Source: Methylophaga pinxianii (GTDB lineage Bacteria; Pseudomonadota; Gammaproteobacteria; Nitrosococcales; Methylophagaceae). From it: a DNA stretch of 64,000 nucleotides. Location: assembly GCF_020447225.1 (NCBI RefSeq), contig NZ_JAJAEO010000183.1, forward strand, positions 1 to 64,000. The letters run 5' to 3'. Position 1 is the stretch's first letter, and each line of letters starts with the position of its first letter. The position numbers were made by a program, and so were the translations under genes. Below, piece after piece: positions 47,047 to 56,074 of the stretch. The notes beneath the pieces were generated by a model. That model saw only the letters and a program-made list of their open reading frames with translations, ran no database searches and was not told the origin of the DNA.

Positions 47047-47067
47047 TTCCCGGCAAATAGCCGGGAA
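47047..47067 (+). terminator. Hairpin after the second flagellin
   Basis: An 8-base perfect stem TTCCCGGC/GCCGGGAA with an AAATA loop. It lacks a following T-run, so it may act as a 3' stabilising or partial termination structure rather than a full terminator before flaG. Confidence 0.6.
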
Positions 47068-47099
47068 AAGCTTACCCGATATTCTTGGAGGATGAAGGA

Positions 47100-47501
47100 A
47101 TGACTACCAACGATTTCACAGTGAAACCTGATTCGTTGTCATTACCAAATTCTGGCAATATTCAGCAGGGCAGTAATGTTCCTGCTGAAGTTGTTTCAGG
47201 GCTTGCTACAACACAACGAGTCAATTCAATGTCTCAGCCGAATATGCTCTCCAAACAACTGGAAGCAACGGAGGAGCAGTTAGCAGCGATTGAAGAGCGT
47301 GTCGTTGAGCTAAATAGCTACATGCAGAACTTGAATCGCTCTTTACAATTTTCAGTAGATGAGCAAAGTGGTGATACTGTTATTAAGGTGATTGATTCTG
47401 AAACAGATGAACTCATCAGACAGATTCCTGCAGAAGAATTACTGGTACTTCGAAGTTCATTGGAGGAGTATCGAGGTATGTTATTGGAAATGAGGGTTTG
47501 A
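47100..47501 (+). CDS. flaG: FlaG family flagellar protein
   Basis: A 133-residue protein starting at the ATG at 47100, eight bases after GGAGG. The N-terminal 60 residues are disordered-looking. The C-terminal half has the FlaG signature: LQFSVDEQSGDTVIKVIDSETDELIRQIPAEELL. FlaG affects filament length in polar flagellates. It lies between the second flagellin and fliD, as in Vibrio and Pseudomonas. Confidence 0.92.
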   Translation: MTTNDFTVKPDSLSLPNSGNIQQGSNVPAEVVSGLATTQRVNSMSQPNMLSKQLEATEEQLAAIEERVVELNSYMQNLNRSLQFSVDEQSGDTVIKVIDSETDELIRQIPAEELLVLRSSLEEYRGMLLEMRV

Positions 47502-47502
47502 T

Positions 47503-47518
47503 TGGCTTGTAAATTGCT
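47503..47518 (+). promoter_or_regulatory. Sigma54 promoter for fliDST
   Basis: TGGCTTGTAAATTGCT, immediately after the flaG stop, has exact GG-N10-GC spacing and a perfect TTGCT. It lies about 30 bases before the fliD ATG. Confidence 0.75.
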
Positions 47519-47548
47519 TAAATTTGCAAACTAATCGGGAGCAATACA

Positions 47549-48913
47549 ATGGCTACAATACAAGCACCAGGAATTGGTTCAGGCTTAGATGTAAATGATA
47601 TTGTCACTAAGTTAATGGAGATTGAGCGTCAGCCGATCGAAAGCTTAACGACCAAAAAATCATTTATTAATGCCCAAATCAGTGCCTATGGTTCATTGAA
47701 AAGCAAAGTTGCTGATTTTCAAACTGCCATGGATAACCTGAGCTCACCAGAAAAGTTTCAAGTTTATCAAGGCTCAAGTGGTGACGAATCGGTTTTCACC
47801 ACCTCTGTTACAAGTAATGCTGTCGCAGGTAATTACAATATTGAAGTAGTGAGTCTGGCCGAAAGAGACAAAATTGCCACTAAAGGCTACACCGATTCCA
47901 ATACGGCTGTGGGTGAGGGCACGCTGAATATCAGTATCGGTTCAGAAAGTTTTGAGCTGACTATCGATAGCAGCAACAATACACTTGCTGGTATTCGCGA
48001 TGCGATCAATAACTCGGCCGATAACACCGGCGTTTCTGCCACTATCGTTACCGGAGATGATGGCGCTCGCTTAGTATTATCTTCCGAAGAAACCGGAGTT
48101 GATAATGCACTGCGGATAAACGTAACAGACAGTGATGGTAATAACACTGATGAAACCGGTTTATCTGCTCTAGCATACAATCCAGAAGGTGGTGTGGAAT
48201 TTCGTGCGGCTATTTCTACAGCCCAAAATGCTCAAATTCGCGTGGATGGTTTTAATGTCACCAGTAACACCAATACGATTACCGGTGCTATTGATGGCGT
48301 TACCATAAATGCCGCTTCAATGGGTTCTTCCACATTGAATGTTACCCGAGATGATGAACAAATTCTGGAATCTGTTGAAGCATTTGCGACGGCTTTTAAC
48401 GCGCTACGATCAGAAATTAACAAGCAACGTGACGGTCAACTTGAAGCAGACAGTACGTTGCTGACTTTGGAACGGCAGATATTTGATGTATTAAATGCCG
48501 GAAGTTCAATTGAAGGTTCTTCGTTTAGCTATTTGATTGAGGCGGGTGTTTCAATTGATAAAAACGGTGTCATGGCCGTTGATTCTGACCGTATCACAGA
48601 TATTATGAATACGGATTTTGATTCTTTTACCAGCTTATTTGCCTCCGAGAATGGTGGTTTTGCCGCGAAATTATCTACATTAGCCGATGGTTGGCTTAAT
48701 GATAATGGCTTAATTGACTCCCGCGAAGATGGTTTAAAAACTCAAGTTGAAGGAATTGATGACCAAATATTGCGGTTGGAAGATCGAATGATTTCCGTTG
48801 AAGAACGAATAAGAGCACAATTTACGGCATTAGATACATTAGTCAGTAGTTTGAATAACACGTCTAACTTTTTAACACAGCAACTGGCTTCATTGAATAA
48901 TAGTAATAATTAA
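47549..48913 (+). CDS. fliD: Flagellar filament cap protein FliD
   Basis: The 454-residue protein has the FliD N-terminus (GIGSGLDVNDIVTKLMEIERQPIESL) and the C-terminal coiled coil (LEDRMISVEERIRAQFTALDTLVSSLNNTSNFL). It caps the filament and folds flagellin into place. fliS follows 17 bases later. Confidence 0.96.
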   Translation: MATIQAPGIGSGLDVNDIVTKLMEIERQPIESLTTKKSFINAQISAYGSLKSKVADFQTAMDNLSSPEKFQVYQGSSGDESVFTTSVTSNAVAGNYNIEVVSLAERDKIATKGYTDSNTAVGEGTLNISIGSESFELTIDSSNNTLAGIRDAINNSADNTGVSATIVTGDDGARLVLSSEETGVDNALRINVTDSDGNNTDETGLSALAYNPEGGVEFRAAISTAQNAQIRVDGFNVTSNTNTITGAIDGVTINAASMGSSTLNVTRDDEQILESVEAFATAFNALRSEINKQRDGQLEADSTLLTLERQIFDVLNAGSSIEGSSFSYLIEAGVSIDKNGVMAVDSDRITDIMNTDFDSFTSLFASENGGFAAKLSTLADGWLNDNGLIDSREDGLKTQVEGIDDQILRLEDRMISVEERIRAQFTALDTLVSSLNNTSNFLTQQLASLNNSNN

Positions 48914-48930
48914 TACAGAGCGAACTTAGG

Positions 48931-49332
48931 ATGATGCAAAACATGATCAATAAAAAAGCGCTGGAAGGTTATGGTCGGGGCGCCGTAGAGTCCGAGGTAA
49001 ATTTTGCCTCGCCGCATCGCATTATTCAGATGTTAATGGAAGGTGCCTTATCAAAGATTGCGACCGCAAAAGGCTGTATTGCTCGAAATGATATTGCAGA
49101 AAAAAGTCGGCAAATTACCTGGGGAATGAATATTATTCAGGGATTACGTGCCAGTCTTGACGCCCAAAAAGGTGGAGAAGTGGCGGCTAATCTTGATTCG
49201 CTTTATGAATATATGGGGCGACGTTTATTAGAAGCCAATGTGACCAATGATGTTGTTATTCTGGATGAGGTGAGTAGCTTACTAATGGAAGTTAAAGCAG
49301 GTTGGGATAATATTCCGGCTGAGTATCACTGA
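48931..49332 (+). CDS. fliS: Flagellar export chaperone FliS
   Basis: A 133-residue all-helical chaperone with the FliS features YGRGAVESEVNFASPHRIIQMLMEGAL and NLDSLYEYMGRRLLEANVTND. It binds the C-terminus of flagellin and prevents early polymerisation in the cytoplasm. It follows fliD in the same transcript. Confidence 0.95.
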   Translation: MMQNMINKKALEGYGRGAVESEVNFASPHRIIQMLMEGALSKIATAKGCIARNDIAEKSRQITWGMNIIQGLRASLDAQKGGEVAANLDSLYEYMGRRLLEANVTNDVVILDEVSSLLMEVKAGWDNIPAEYH

Positions 49333-49338
49333 TTTTCT

Positions 49339-49656
49339 ATGTCTCATTCAGACAATAAACTTAAAATGCTGCAACAGACGCATCAGTTAACCCAAACGAT
49401 GCTCAATCTGGCGAAGCAAGAAAAGTGGGAAGCGATTGAACCGCTTAATCAACAACGGCAGGTTTTATTGCAAGCGATATTTCCCATCGCTGATAGTCTT
49501 GACGAGATGGAGACCATCTCAAGCGTTTTACGCTCGCTCATTGATACAAATCAAGAGCTGATTGCGCATTGCCAAGAGGGAAAGCAATCCCTGCAGCTGC
49601 AAATGCGCCAAGCAAAATTCACACAAAAAGCGGTAACTGCTTATCATTCCAATTAG
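49339..49656 (+). CDS. fliT: FliT-like flagellar chaperone
   Basis: A 105-residue helical protein placed right after fliS. It contains AKQEKWEAIEPLNQQRQVLLQAIF, which fits the weakly conserved FliT family (chaperone for FliD and FlgK/FlgL-type export substrates). The assignment depends largely on position and helical character. Confidence 0.72.
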   Translation: MSHSDNKLKMLQQTHQLTQTMLNLAKQEKWEAIEPLNQQRQVLLQAIFPIADSLDEMETISSVLRSLIDTNQELIAHCQEGKQSLQLQMRQAKFTQKAVTAYHSN

Positions 49657-49703
49657 TTAGCGCACACTTATCTCAAAAAGTTCCCAAAACGGGTGTCATT
49701 TTT

Positions 49704-49732
49704 TTGACAACACACATTAAAGTCCTTAACTT
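49704..49732 (+). promoter_or_regulatory. Sigma70-type promoter for flrA
   Basis: TTGACA, 17 bases, then TAACTT. The -35 box is perfect and the -10 box partial. It is placed about 65 bases before flrA. No -24/-12 element is seen here, consistent with a master regulator made by the housekeeping polymerase. Confidence 0.5.
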
Positions 49733-49795
49733 GAATTAGCAATCCCTACAGTAAAACCGACAGGTTCAGGAGTGATCTTGTCTTCAGGAGCAGTT

Positions 49796-51283
49796 ATGAA
49801 TGTGTGTAATATCTTGGTGATAGATATTGAGCCTCAACGCCGAGAGACACTTTCCACGCTAATAGCGTTTGTAAATTGTCACGCCGTCGTCGTGACAGAC
49901 ATGGAAAGTTGGTTTGATAACATTTCTGATTTAGATGATATCGCAATGGCCCTGGTGGGTGATTGTGGTGGTGTGAACCAGACGAAACAACTCCTTAGAG
50001 AATTGGTCAACCACGAAGCAAGAATTCCTGTATTTACTCTGGGTTATCCTGAAAATGGTATGAGTGAATTTCCCGGCGCACTTGGTTCGCTGAGTTATCC
50101 AGTCAAATATCCCCAGCTCAATAATGCTTTGCAACAAGCTTCTGTTTATAAAAATCAAGCTGAAAATACACTAGAGACGGAACCTTTGTTTCGTTCCCTG
50201 GTGGGCAATAGTGCAAAGATGAAGCTCGTGCAGAAAATGATTCAACAGGTGTCAGATTCTGAAGCGAATGTCTTGGTATTGGGTGAGTCCGGAACGGGTA
50301 AAGAGGTAGTTGCCCGTAACCTGCATTACTTTTCCTCCCGTCGTGAAAAACCCTTTGTGCCGGTAAATTGTGGTGCAATCCCAGGTGAATTGCTAGAAAG
50401 TGAGTTGTTTGGACATGAGAAAGGGGCTTTTACCGGGGCAATAACGGCTCGTAAAGGTCGCTTTGAAATGGCCGAGGGTGGCACACTGTTTCTTGATGAA
50501 ATTGGCGACATGCCCATGCCTATGCAGGTTAAGCTGCTCAGAGTTTTACAGGAAAGAACCTTTGAACGGGTTGGCAGTAATAAAACCCAAAAAGCCAACG
50601 TCAGAGTGATCGCGGCAACCCACCGTAATCTTGAAACCCATATTGGTGATGGTCGTTTCCGAGAGGATTTATTTTACAGACTCAATGTGTTTCCGATTGA
50701 GATGCCAGCATTACGTGAACGACCGGAAGATATTCCATTACTCATACACGAGCTGACACAACGTATCGAGCACGAGAATCGTGGAGCAGTCAGATTTACT
50801 CCTGCAGCAATTGCTTCTTTATGTCGCTATAGCTGGCCTGGAAATGTTCGGGAATTGGCGAATGTGGTTGAGCGTTTGGTCATATTGTATCCCTATGGCA
50901 CGGTAGATTTTGACGATCTACCAGAAAAATACCAAATTGAAGGTGAGCCATTGGCGGATATCGTTACTGAGGCTATTTCAGCCCGAACCGAGTCCGCTAC
51001 TGCTTTAAAAGTCACTGCACTGAATCAGTCGTCACAACCAGGTAAAAACGTTAACAGCCATAATTCCACTAACGATATGCTGATACAAATGGACAGCATA
51101 CCTGAGGATGGCCTGGACTTAAGAGAGCATTTGGCCAATCTGGAATATTTACTCATCAAACAAGCACTGGATGAAGCGGCTGGCGTGGTGGCACATGCTG
51201 CAAGCAGATTAAAAATGCGTCGGACTACGCTGGTGGAAAAGATGCGTAAATATGGTATTCAACGAGATGTGGAAATTAATTAG
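49796..51283 (+). CDS. flrA: Sigma54-dependent flagellar master regulator FlrA/FleQ
   Basis: From the ATG at 49796 (AGGAG five bases earlier) the protein is 495 residues. It has an N-terminal FleQ-type domain (about 1-115) lacking a normal receiver acidic pocket, an AAA+ domain with Walker A GESGTGKE at 163-170 and the sigma54 loop GAFTGA at 210-215, and a C-terminal Fis-type HTH (AASRLKMRRTTLVEKMRKYG). LFRS at 131-134 and ARN at 173-175 correspond to FleQ residues that bind c-di-GMP. It should activate flrBC and other early flagellar genes and may link them to adhesion. Confidence 0.95.
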   Translation: MNVCNILVIDIEPQRRETLSTLIAFVNCHAVVVTDMESWFDNISDLDDIAMALVGDCGGVNQTKQLLRELVNHEARIPVFTLGYPENGMSEFPGALGSLSYPVKYPQLNNALQQASVYKNQAENTLETEPLFRSLVGNSAKMKLVQKMIQQVSDSEANVLVLGESGTGKEVVARNLHYFSSRREKPFVPVNCGAIPGELLESELFGHEKGAFTGAITARKGRFEMAEGGTLFLDEIGDMPMPMQVKLLRVLQERTFERVGSNKTQKANVRVIAATHRNLETHIGDGRFREDLFYRLNVFPIEMPALRERPEDIPLLIHELTQRIEHENRGAVRFTPAAIASLCRYSWPGNVRELANVVERLVILYPYGTVDFDDLPEKYQIEGEPLADIVTEAISARTESATALKVTALNQSSQPGKNVNSHNSTNDMLIQMDSIPEDGLDLREHLANLEYLLIKQALDEAAGVVAHAASRLKMRRTTLVEKMRKYGIQRDVEIN

Positions 51284-51357
51284 TTTCAGCGCCTGAATTT
51301 TGACTCAAAAATAAATAAAATTAAAATAACCTGTTGATTTTAAATATATAAAAAACA

Positions 51358-51373
51358 GGGCATGTATTTTGCT
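51358..51373 (+). promoter_or_regulatory. Sigma54 promoter for flrBC
   Basis: GGGCATGTATTTTGCT, with exact GG-N10-GC spacing and a perfect TTGCT, lies about 38 bases before the flrB ATG. This is the expected FlrA/FleQ target in a Vibrio-type hierarchy. Confidence 0.78.
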
Positions 51374-51409
51374 ATGACACTAATGAAAACACATTAGTGG
51401 AGCAAAAAA

Positions 51410-52594
51410 ATGAACCTGAAATGGCCTGAGATAACCCTTCAGAGCGAAAGCCTTGCGTTAAAGCCAGCTCCGCCATTAAAGCGGACAGTAAAAGCAAAAG
51501 CTGAAAATTCTCCGGTATGGATCCCACCCGTTAGTCCAAAAAAGCTGCCGACTTCTGAGAGCCGAATTGCTGACCGGCTAAGCAGCTTGCTTGCGGTTAT
51601 TCCCGGTGGTGTTGTGGTCATTGATGGTTCTGGACTGGTTCAGGATTGCAATCAAGTTGCCATTAATCTGCTGGGCGAGCCACTGACCGGTCAGCGCTGG
51701 GTTGATGTCATCAAACGGGCGTTTAAACCTCGGGAAGATGATGGTCATGATGTCTCGCTGGCGGATGGGCGTCTGGTGCATATATCAACCAGTCCGTTAG
51801 ATAAAGAACCTGGTCAGATTATATTACTTCAGGAAGTCACTGAAACTCGCCAACTACAACGTAAGGTGGCGCATTTGCAACGGCTATCAGCCATGGGAGA
51901 AATGGCAGCGCGCCTTGCTCATCAAATTCGTACCCCTTTATCCTCTGCCACATTGTATCTGGCTCCACTACTCAAGCCTGAGACAGAACAAACCACCCAA
52001 TTGAAATTTGCTCGTCGTTTACATGAAAGTCTGAGTCATATGGAGCAATTGGTTCGCAACATGCTGGCTTTTTCCAGAGGCGACATGAATAGCACTGCCC
52101 CTGTCAGTGTCAACGCGTTAATTGACGAGTTGGTCCAACAATTTATCTCCCAGCCGGAAAGCGAATCACTGAATGTACAGGTCATTAATCTGGTTAATGA
52201 TGGCTATGTTTACGGCTGCCAGCCAGCATTAGTCAGTGCATTGAATAATCTACTGAATAATGCCCGTCAAGCTTGCGGTGAGTCAGGGAAAATTACGATT
52301 CATGCTGACTATGCTGAGGAAGATCAGCAGCAGTTTATCGAAATAAGTGTAGAAGATAACGGTGTTGGTATTGCTGAAGTCGATTACGACAAGATCTTGC
52401 AGCCCTTTTATACCACCCGATCGGCCGGAACAGGACTGGGGCTCGCGGTTGTACAGTCAGTTGCTCGAGCACATAAAGGCATGTTGTGGCTGGATAGTGA
52501 ACAAGGCGTTGGCAGTACTTTTTGTTTGCGCCTACCCGTTTATCGACCAGTGAATATGGCAAAAGAAACAATGCAAACAGGAGCGCATGTATGA
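51410..52594 (+). CDS. flrB: Flagellar two-component sensor kinase FlrB/FleS
   Basis: A 394-residue soluble histidine kinase with no membrane helix. It has a PAS-like domain (about 55-145), the dimerisation/phosphoacceptor motif EMAARLAHQIRTPLSSA with His171, and an ATPase domain with NNLLNNARQAC, DNGVGI and GTGLGLAVVQS. It phosphorylates FlrC. Its stop codon overlaps the flrC start by four bases (ATGTATGA region). Confidence 0.95.
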   Translation: MNLKWPEITLQSESLALKPAPPLKRTVKAKAENSPVWIPPVSPKKLPTSESRIADRLSSLLAVIPGGVVVIDGSGLVQDCNQVAINLLGEPLTGQRWVDVIKRAFKPREDDGHDVSLADGRLVHISTSPLDKEPGQIILLQEVTETRQLQRKVAHLQRLSAMGEMAARLAHQIRTPLSSATLYLAPLLKPETEQTTQLKFARRLHESLSHMEQLVRNMLAFSRGDMNSTAPVSVNALIDELVQQFISQPESESLNVQVINLVNDGYVYGCQPALVSALNNLLNNARQACGESGKITIHADYAEEDQQQFIEISVEDNGVGIAEVDYDKILQPFYTTRSAGTGLGLAVVQSVARAHKGMLWLDSEQGVGSTFCLRLPVYRPVNMAKETMQTGAHV

Positions 52595-53976
52595 CTCAAT
52601 CAATGATTATGGTGGTAGAAGATGATGCCAACTTACGCATTGCGTTGTGTGACACCTTAGAGTTAGCTGGATACAAAGTCACCGCAACGGATCACGGTCA
52701 GAAAGCCCTCGACAAGCTGGCTAATGAACCGATTGGATTATTGCTCAGTGATTTACAGATGCAACCAATGGATGGGCATACCTTATTGAAAAAAGCACGA
52801 GCAATGTTGCCTTCTTTACCCGTTGTGTTGATGACAGCTTATGGTTCAGTACAAAGTGCTGTAGAAGCCATGCATGAAGGGGCTTGTGACTACTTAATGA
52901 AACCTTTTGAAGCGGATGATTTATTACAACGAGTACAGCGATATGTCCGTATGTTACCTGTCAGTGATGATATGGTTGCTGCCGCAAAATCATCTGTTGA
53001 TTTACAGGCATTAGCACGACGAGTTGCTGATACCGATGCAACGGTTTTGATTAATGGGGAGAGTGGTACCGGTAAAGAAGTACTGGCAAGATTTATTCAC
53101 CGCCATTCACCCCGTAAAGATGGACCCTTTGTGGCGATTAACTGTGCGGCCATACCAGAGTCAATGCTGGAAGCCACTTTATTTGGCTATGAAAAAGGTG
53201 CTTTCACTGGTGCTGCACAAGCCTATGCGGGTAAGTTTGAACAGGCTAACCAGGGAACCATATTGCTGGATGAGATAACCGAAATGGATATTTCCTTACA
53301 GGCAAAATTACTACGCGTACTTCAAGAGCGTGAAGTGGAACGTCTGGGTGGCAGAAAAACTTTGTCGTTGGATGTCCGCGTACTGGCAACTACGAACCGC
53401 ACGTTACGAGATGAAGTAAAAGCCGGTCGCTTCAGAGAAGATTTATTTTATCGTTTGAACGTTTTCCCACTGCAATTACTGCCGCTACGGGAAAGACCAG
53501 AGGATATTGTGCCATTAGCCCGGCAGTTGCTAGAAAGGCATTGCCAGCATAGTGGCCGGGTAGCGCCACATTTTGATAGCGAGGCACAACTCAAATTGGC
53601 TCAACATAGCTGGCGTGGCAATGTCCGAGAATTGGACAATGTGATTCAGCGAGCGTTAATTTTGCAAAGCGGCTCGCTGATCAAGGCGGAAGATCTGGCT
53701 TATGAAGCCACAACTGCAACACCATCAAATGATGCTCCGGCTCAATCGTCACAGATTCCGTTACAGCATGACAGTATCGTGGCGGATGATAATAGCGATG
53801 ACCTGCGTAGTCATGAACAGCGTCATATTCTCGACGTACTTGCCAAACATCGTGGTAGTCGCCGAGAAACAGCAAAAGAATTAGGGATCAGTGAGCGTAC
53901 CTTACGTTACAAAATCTCACGGTTTAGGGAACAGGGTGTGGCTATCCCCGGAAAATTTGGCAAGAAGTCTGCATAA
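52591..53976 (+). CDS. flrC: Flagellar sigma54-dependent response regulator FlrC/FleR
   Basis: The 461-residue protein begins at the ATG at 52591. Its receiver domain has Asp54 and Lys104, followed by an AAA+ domain with GESGTGKE at 156-163 and GAFTGA at 203-208, and a C-terminal Fis-type HTH (RRETAKELGISERTLRYKI). Phosphorylated FlrC activates hook, basal-body and flagellin genes with sigma54. The longer open frame back to 52522 lies inside flrB and is not needed. A sigma54 promoter for fliE is embedded in its last codons. Confidence 0.95.
   Translation: MTQSMIMVVEDDANLRIALCDTLELAGYKVTATDHGQKALDKLANEPIGLLLSDLQMQPMDGHTLLKKARAMLPSLPVVLMTAYGSVQSAVEAMHEGACDYLMKPFEADDLLQRVQRYVRMLPVSDDMVAAAKSSVDLQALARRVADTDATVLINGESGTGKEVLARFIHRHSPRKDGPFVAINCAAIPESMLEATLFGYEKGAFTGAAQAYAGKFEQANQGTILLDEITEMDISLQAKLLRVLQEREVERLGGRKTLSLDVRVLATTNRTLRDEVKAGRFREDLFYRLNVFPLQLLPLRERPEDIVPLARQLLERHCQHSGRVAPHFDSEAQLKLAQHSWRGNVRELDNVIQRALILQSGSLIKAEDLAYEATTATPSNDAPAQSSQIPLQHDSIVADDNSDDLRSHEQRHILDVLAKHRGSRRETAKELGISERTLRYKISRFREQGVAIPGKFGKKSA
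53958..53973 (+). promoter_or_regulatory. Sigma54 promoter for fliE, inside the end of flrC
   Basis: TGGCAAGAAGTCTGCA has exact GG-N10-GC spacing. It overlaps the codons for the last residues of FlrC; the -12 GC lies just before the stop. fliE begins about 50 bases downstream. The position suggests FlrC activates the next transcript from within its own gene. Confidence 0.75.
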
Positions 53977-54020
53977 CCCAATCCAGCATTCATTAAGTTA
54001 TAAAAAGCGAGAAAGAACTC

Positions 54021-54353
54021 ATGATAAAAGCTATTGATCCTAACCAGTTGCTGACACAAATGCGGGCAATGCAAACCCAGGCAAATCAGTCTATGCCTTT
54101 ACCTGCAGAGCAAACCCAGCCCAGCGGCCGAGTAGACTTTGCAGATTTAATGAAAAATGCAGTTGATAAAGTGAATGAAACACAACAAACCGCAGGTCAA
54201 TTACGCACCGCTTTTGAATTGGGCGATCCTAATGTGAATTTAACGGATGTCATGATTGCCTCGCAAAAATCCAGTGTGGCCTTTGATGCAACTATTCAGG
54301 TGCGCAACAAGCTGATTGAGGCATATCAAGAAGTCATGAGAATGTCGATTTAA
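54021..54353 (+). CDS. fliE: Flagellar hook-basal body protein FliE
   Basis: The 110-residue protein has the FliE pattern: a variable N-terminus, then FADLMKNAVDKVNETQQTAGQLRTAFELGDPNVNLTDVMIASQKSSVAFDATIQVRNKLIEAYQEVMRM, arranged as the family's conserved C-terminal half. It joins the MS ring to the rod. First gene of fliEFGHIJ. Confidence 0.96.
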   Translation: MIKAIDPNQLLTQMRAMQTQANQSMPLPAEQTQPSGRVDFADLMKNAVDKVNETQQTAGQLRTAFELGDPNVNLTDVMIASQKSSVAFDATIQVRNKLIEAYQEVMRMSI

Positions 54354-54382
54354 TGGTGTTGATTTAACTGAAGAGCCTGAAT

Positions 54383-56074
54383 ATGGAAAATGCACCAGCT
54401 ACAAAAGCAAATACATTTGCTGCCAATACACCTCTGGCAGTAATGCAGAATAATATCTCGCGTCAACCGATTACCAAGCAGATCATGTTTCTATTGGCAA
54501 TTGCCGCCAGTATTGCCGTGGGCGGGTATGTTTTTATGTGGTCTCAGACACCTTCATATCAGGTGTTGTTTTCAGGTATGGAAGCGCAGGAGTCTTCAGA
54601 AGTAGCTACCGTGCTGCAACAAATGCAGATCGACTATAAATTGGATCCAACGACCGGAGCCTTATTAGTTCCTGCATCAGAAGTTCAAGGTTTACGTTTA
54701 CGTCTGGCGGCTGAGGGTTTACCGCGCAGCTCTGCCCAAGGCATGGAAATTTTAAGTCAGGAACAAGGTTTTGGTACCAGCCAGTTTATCGAACAGGCTC
54801 GTTATCAGCGGGCGATGGAGCAGGAGCTTGCTCGTTCAGTAGCAGAATTACAAAATGTTCGTAGCGCTCGCGTTCATCTGGCTATCCCAAAACAATCTGT
54901 ATTTGTTCGTGAACGTAAGCCACCAACAGCTTCCGTCGTTTTAAATATGTATACTGGACGAACGTTGGAACGGGAGCATATTGCTGCAATCACCCACATG
55001 GTCGCAGCCAGTATCCCGAATATGAAAAGCAGTGATGTAACGGTTGTAGATCAGCGGGGTAATTTGCTCAGTCAGCCTGAACGCAGTACTAGCATGGCGT
55101 TAAGTGATACGCAGTTAGAATTCACCCAAAAGCTTGAACAGTTATATATCAGCCGTATTGAAGATATTCTGACTCCCATTGTGGGCATGAATGGCGTACG
55201 TGCTCAAGTTGTAGCAGACGTTGATTTCACTGTGACTGAACAGACCCAAGAGAGTTACAACCCCGATTTGGCTGCACTACGGAGCGAACAATTAGCAGAA
55301 GAAGAGCGTGTAGGTGCTTTGGGCCCCATGGGTGTACCTGGTGCTCTAACCAACCAGCCCCCTGGCGGTGGCGTCGCGCCGGAGGAAGCGGTTCAGGAAA
55401 ATGTTGATGAAGACGGTGAAGTCGTAACGAATACGGTTACACCGGGTTCAACTAGCAAACGCACTACGCGTAATTTTGAATTGGATCGAACTATCAGTCA
55501 CAGTCGTCTGGCACCTGGCAATATTAAAAAGTTAAGTGTCGCCGTACTGGTTGATGAACCGACCACGACTGATGCAGAAGGAAATATTGTCTCCACACCA
55601 ATGAGTGATGCTCAAATGGCCCGGATTAATACGCTGGTGATGGATGCTATTGGTTTTAATATGGCTCGCGGTGACAGTTTAAATGTGGTGAGTGCACCCT
55701 TTGTGACACCTGTTGAAGCAGAACCGCTGCCTGCTATTCCTTTATGGGAGCAGCCATGGGTATGGGAAGTAGGTAAGCAGGTATTGGGTGCTCTGGTCGT
55801 TTTATTTCTGATTTTTGGTTTGATTCGGCCGGCCTTCAGAGATTTGAATAAATCACCTGAAAAACAGATAGCCAATCAATCGGCGGAAAATGGCGAAGGC
55901 ATGTCGGCAGAGCAGGTTTTGGCGGCAAGTAGTAAAAATGGAGAGGATATTGCTAAACTGACGACTGGTTCTGAGCGCGTTGAACAGCATTTGACTAATA
56001 TCCGTAGCTTAGTACAGCAGGACCCTGCGCTTGTTGCGCAAGTGGTAAAAAACTGGGCAGCGAGTGATGCATAA
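54383..56074 (+). CDS. fliF: Flagellar MS-ring protein FliF
   Basis: The 563-residue protein has an N-terminal membrane helix (about 31-50), the YscJ/FliF ring domain (YQVLFSGMEAQESSEV, QMQIDYKLDPTTG), a large periplasmic part with the proline- and glycine-rich loop NQPPGGGVAPEEA, and a second membrane helix (about 458-478). A FliG-binding tail follows. It forms the MS ring in the inner membrane. The last base of its stop is the first of the fliG start. Confidence 0.97.
   Translation: MENAPATKANTFAANTPLAVMQNNISRQPITKQIMFLLAIAASIAVGGYVFMWSQTPSYQVLFSGMEAQESSEVATVLQQMQIDYKLDPTTGALLVPASEVQGLRLRLAAEGLPRSSAQGMEILSQEQGFGTSQFIEQARYQRAMEQELARSVAELQNVRSARVHLAIPKQSVFVRERKPPTASVVLNMYTGRTLEREHIAAITHMVAASIPNMKSSDVTVVDQRGNLLSQPERSTSMALSDTQLEFTQKLEQLYISRIEDILTPIVGMNGVRAQVVADVDFTVTEQTQESYNPDLAALRSEQLAEEERVGALGPMGVPGALTNQPPGGGVAPEEAVQENVDEDGEVVTNTVTPGSTSKRTTRNFELDRTISHSRLAPGNIKKLSVAVLVDEPTTTDAEGNIVSTPMSDAQMARINTLVMDAIGFNMARGDSLNVVSAPFVTPVEAEPLPAIPLWEQPWVWEVGKQVLGALVVLFLIFGLIRPAFRDLNKSPEKQIANQSAENGEGMSAEQVLAASSKNGEDIAKLTTGSERVEQHLTNIRSLVQQDPALVAQVVKNWAASDA

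Noticed and set aside
52522-52590. N-terminal extension of flrC
   Set aside because: It lies inside flrB, and the receiver domain starts properly at the ATG at 52591 with its own Shine-Dalgarno.
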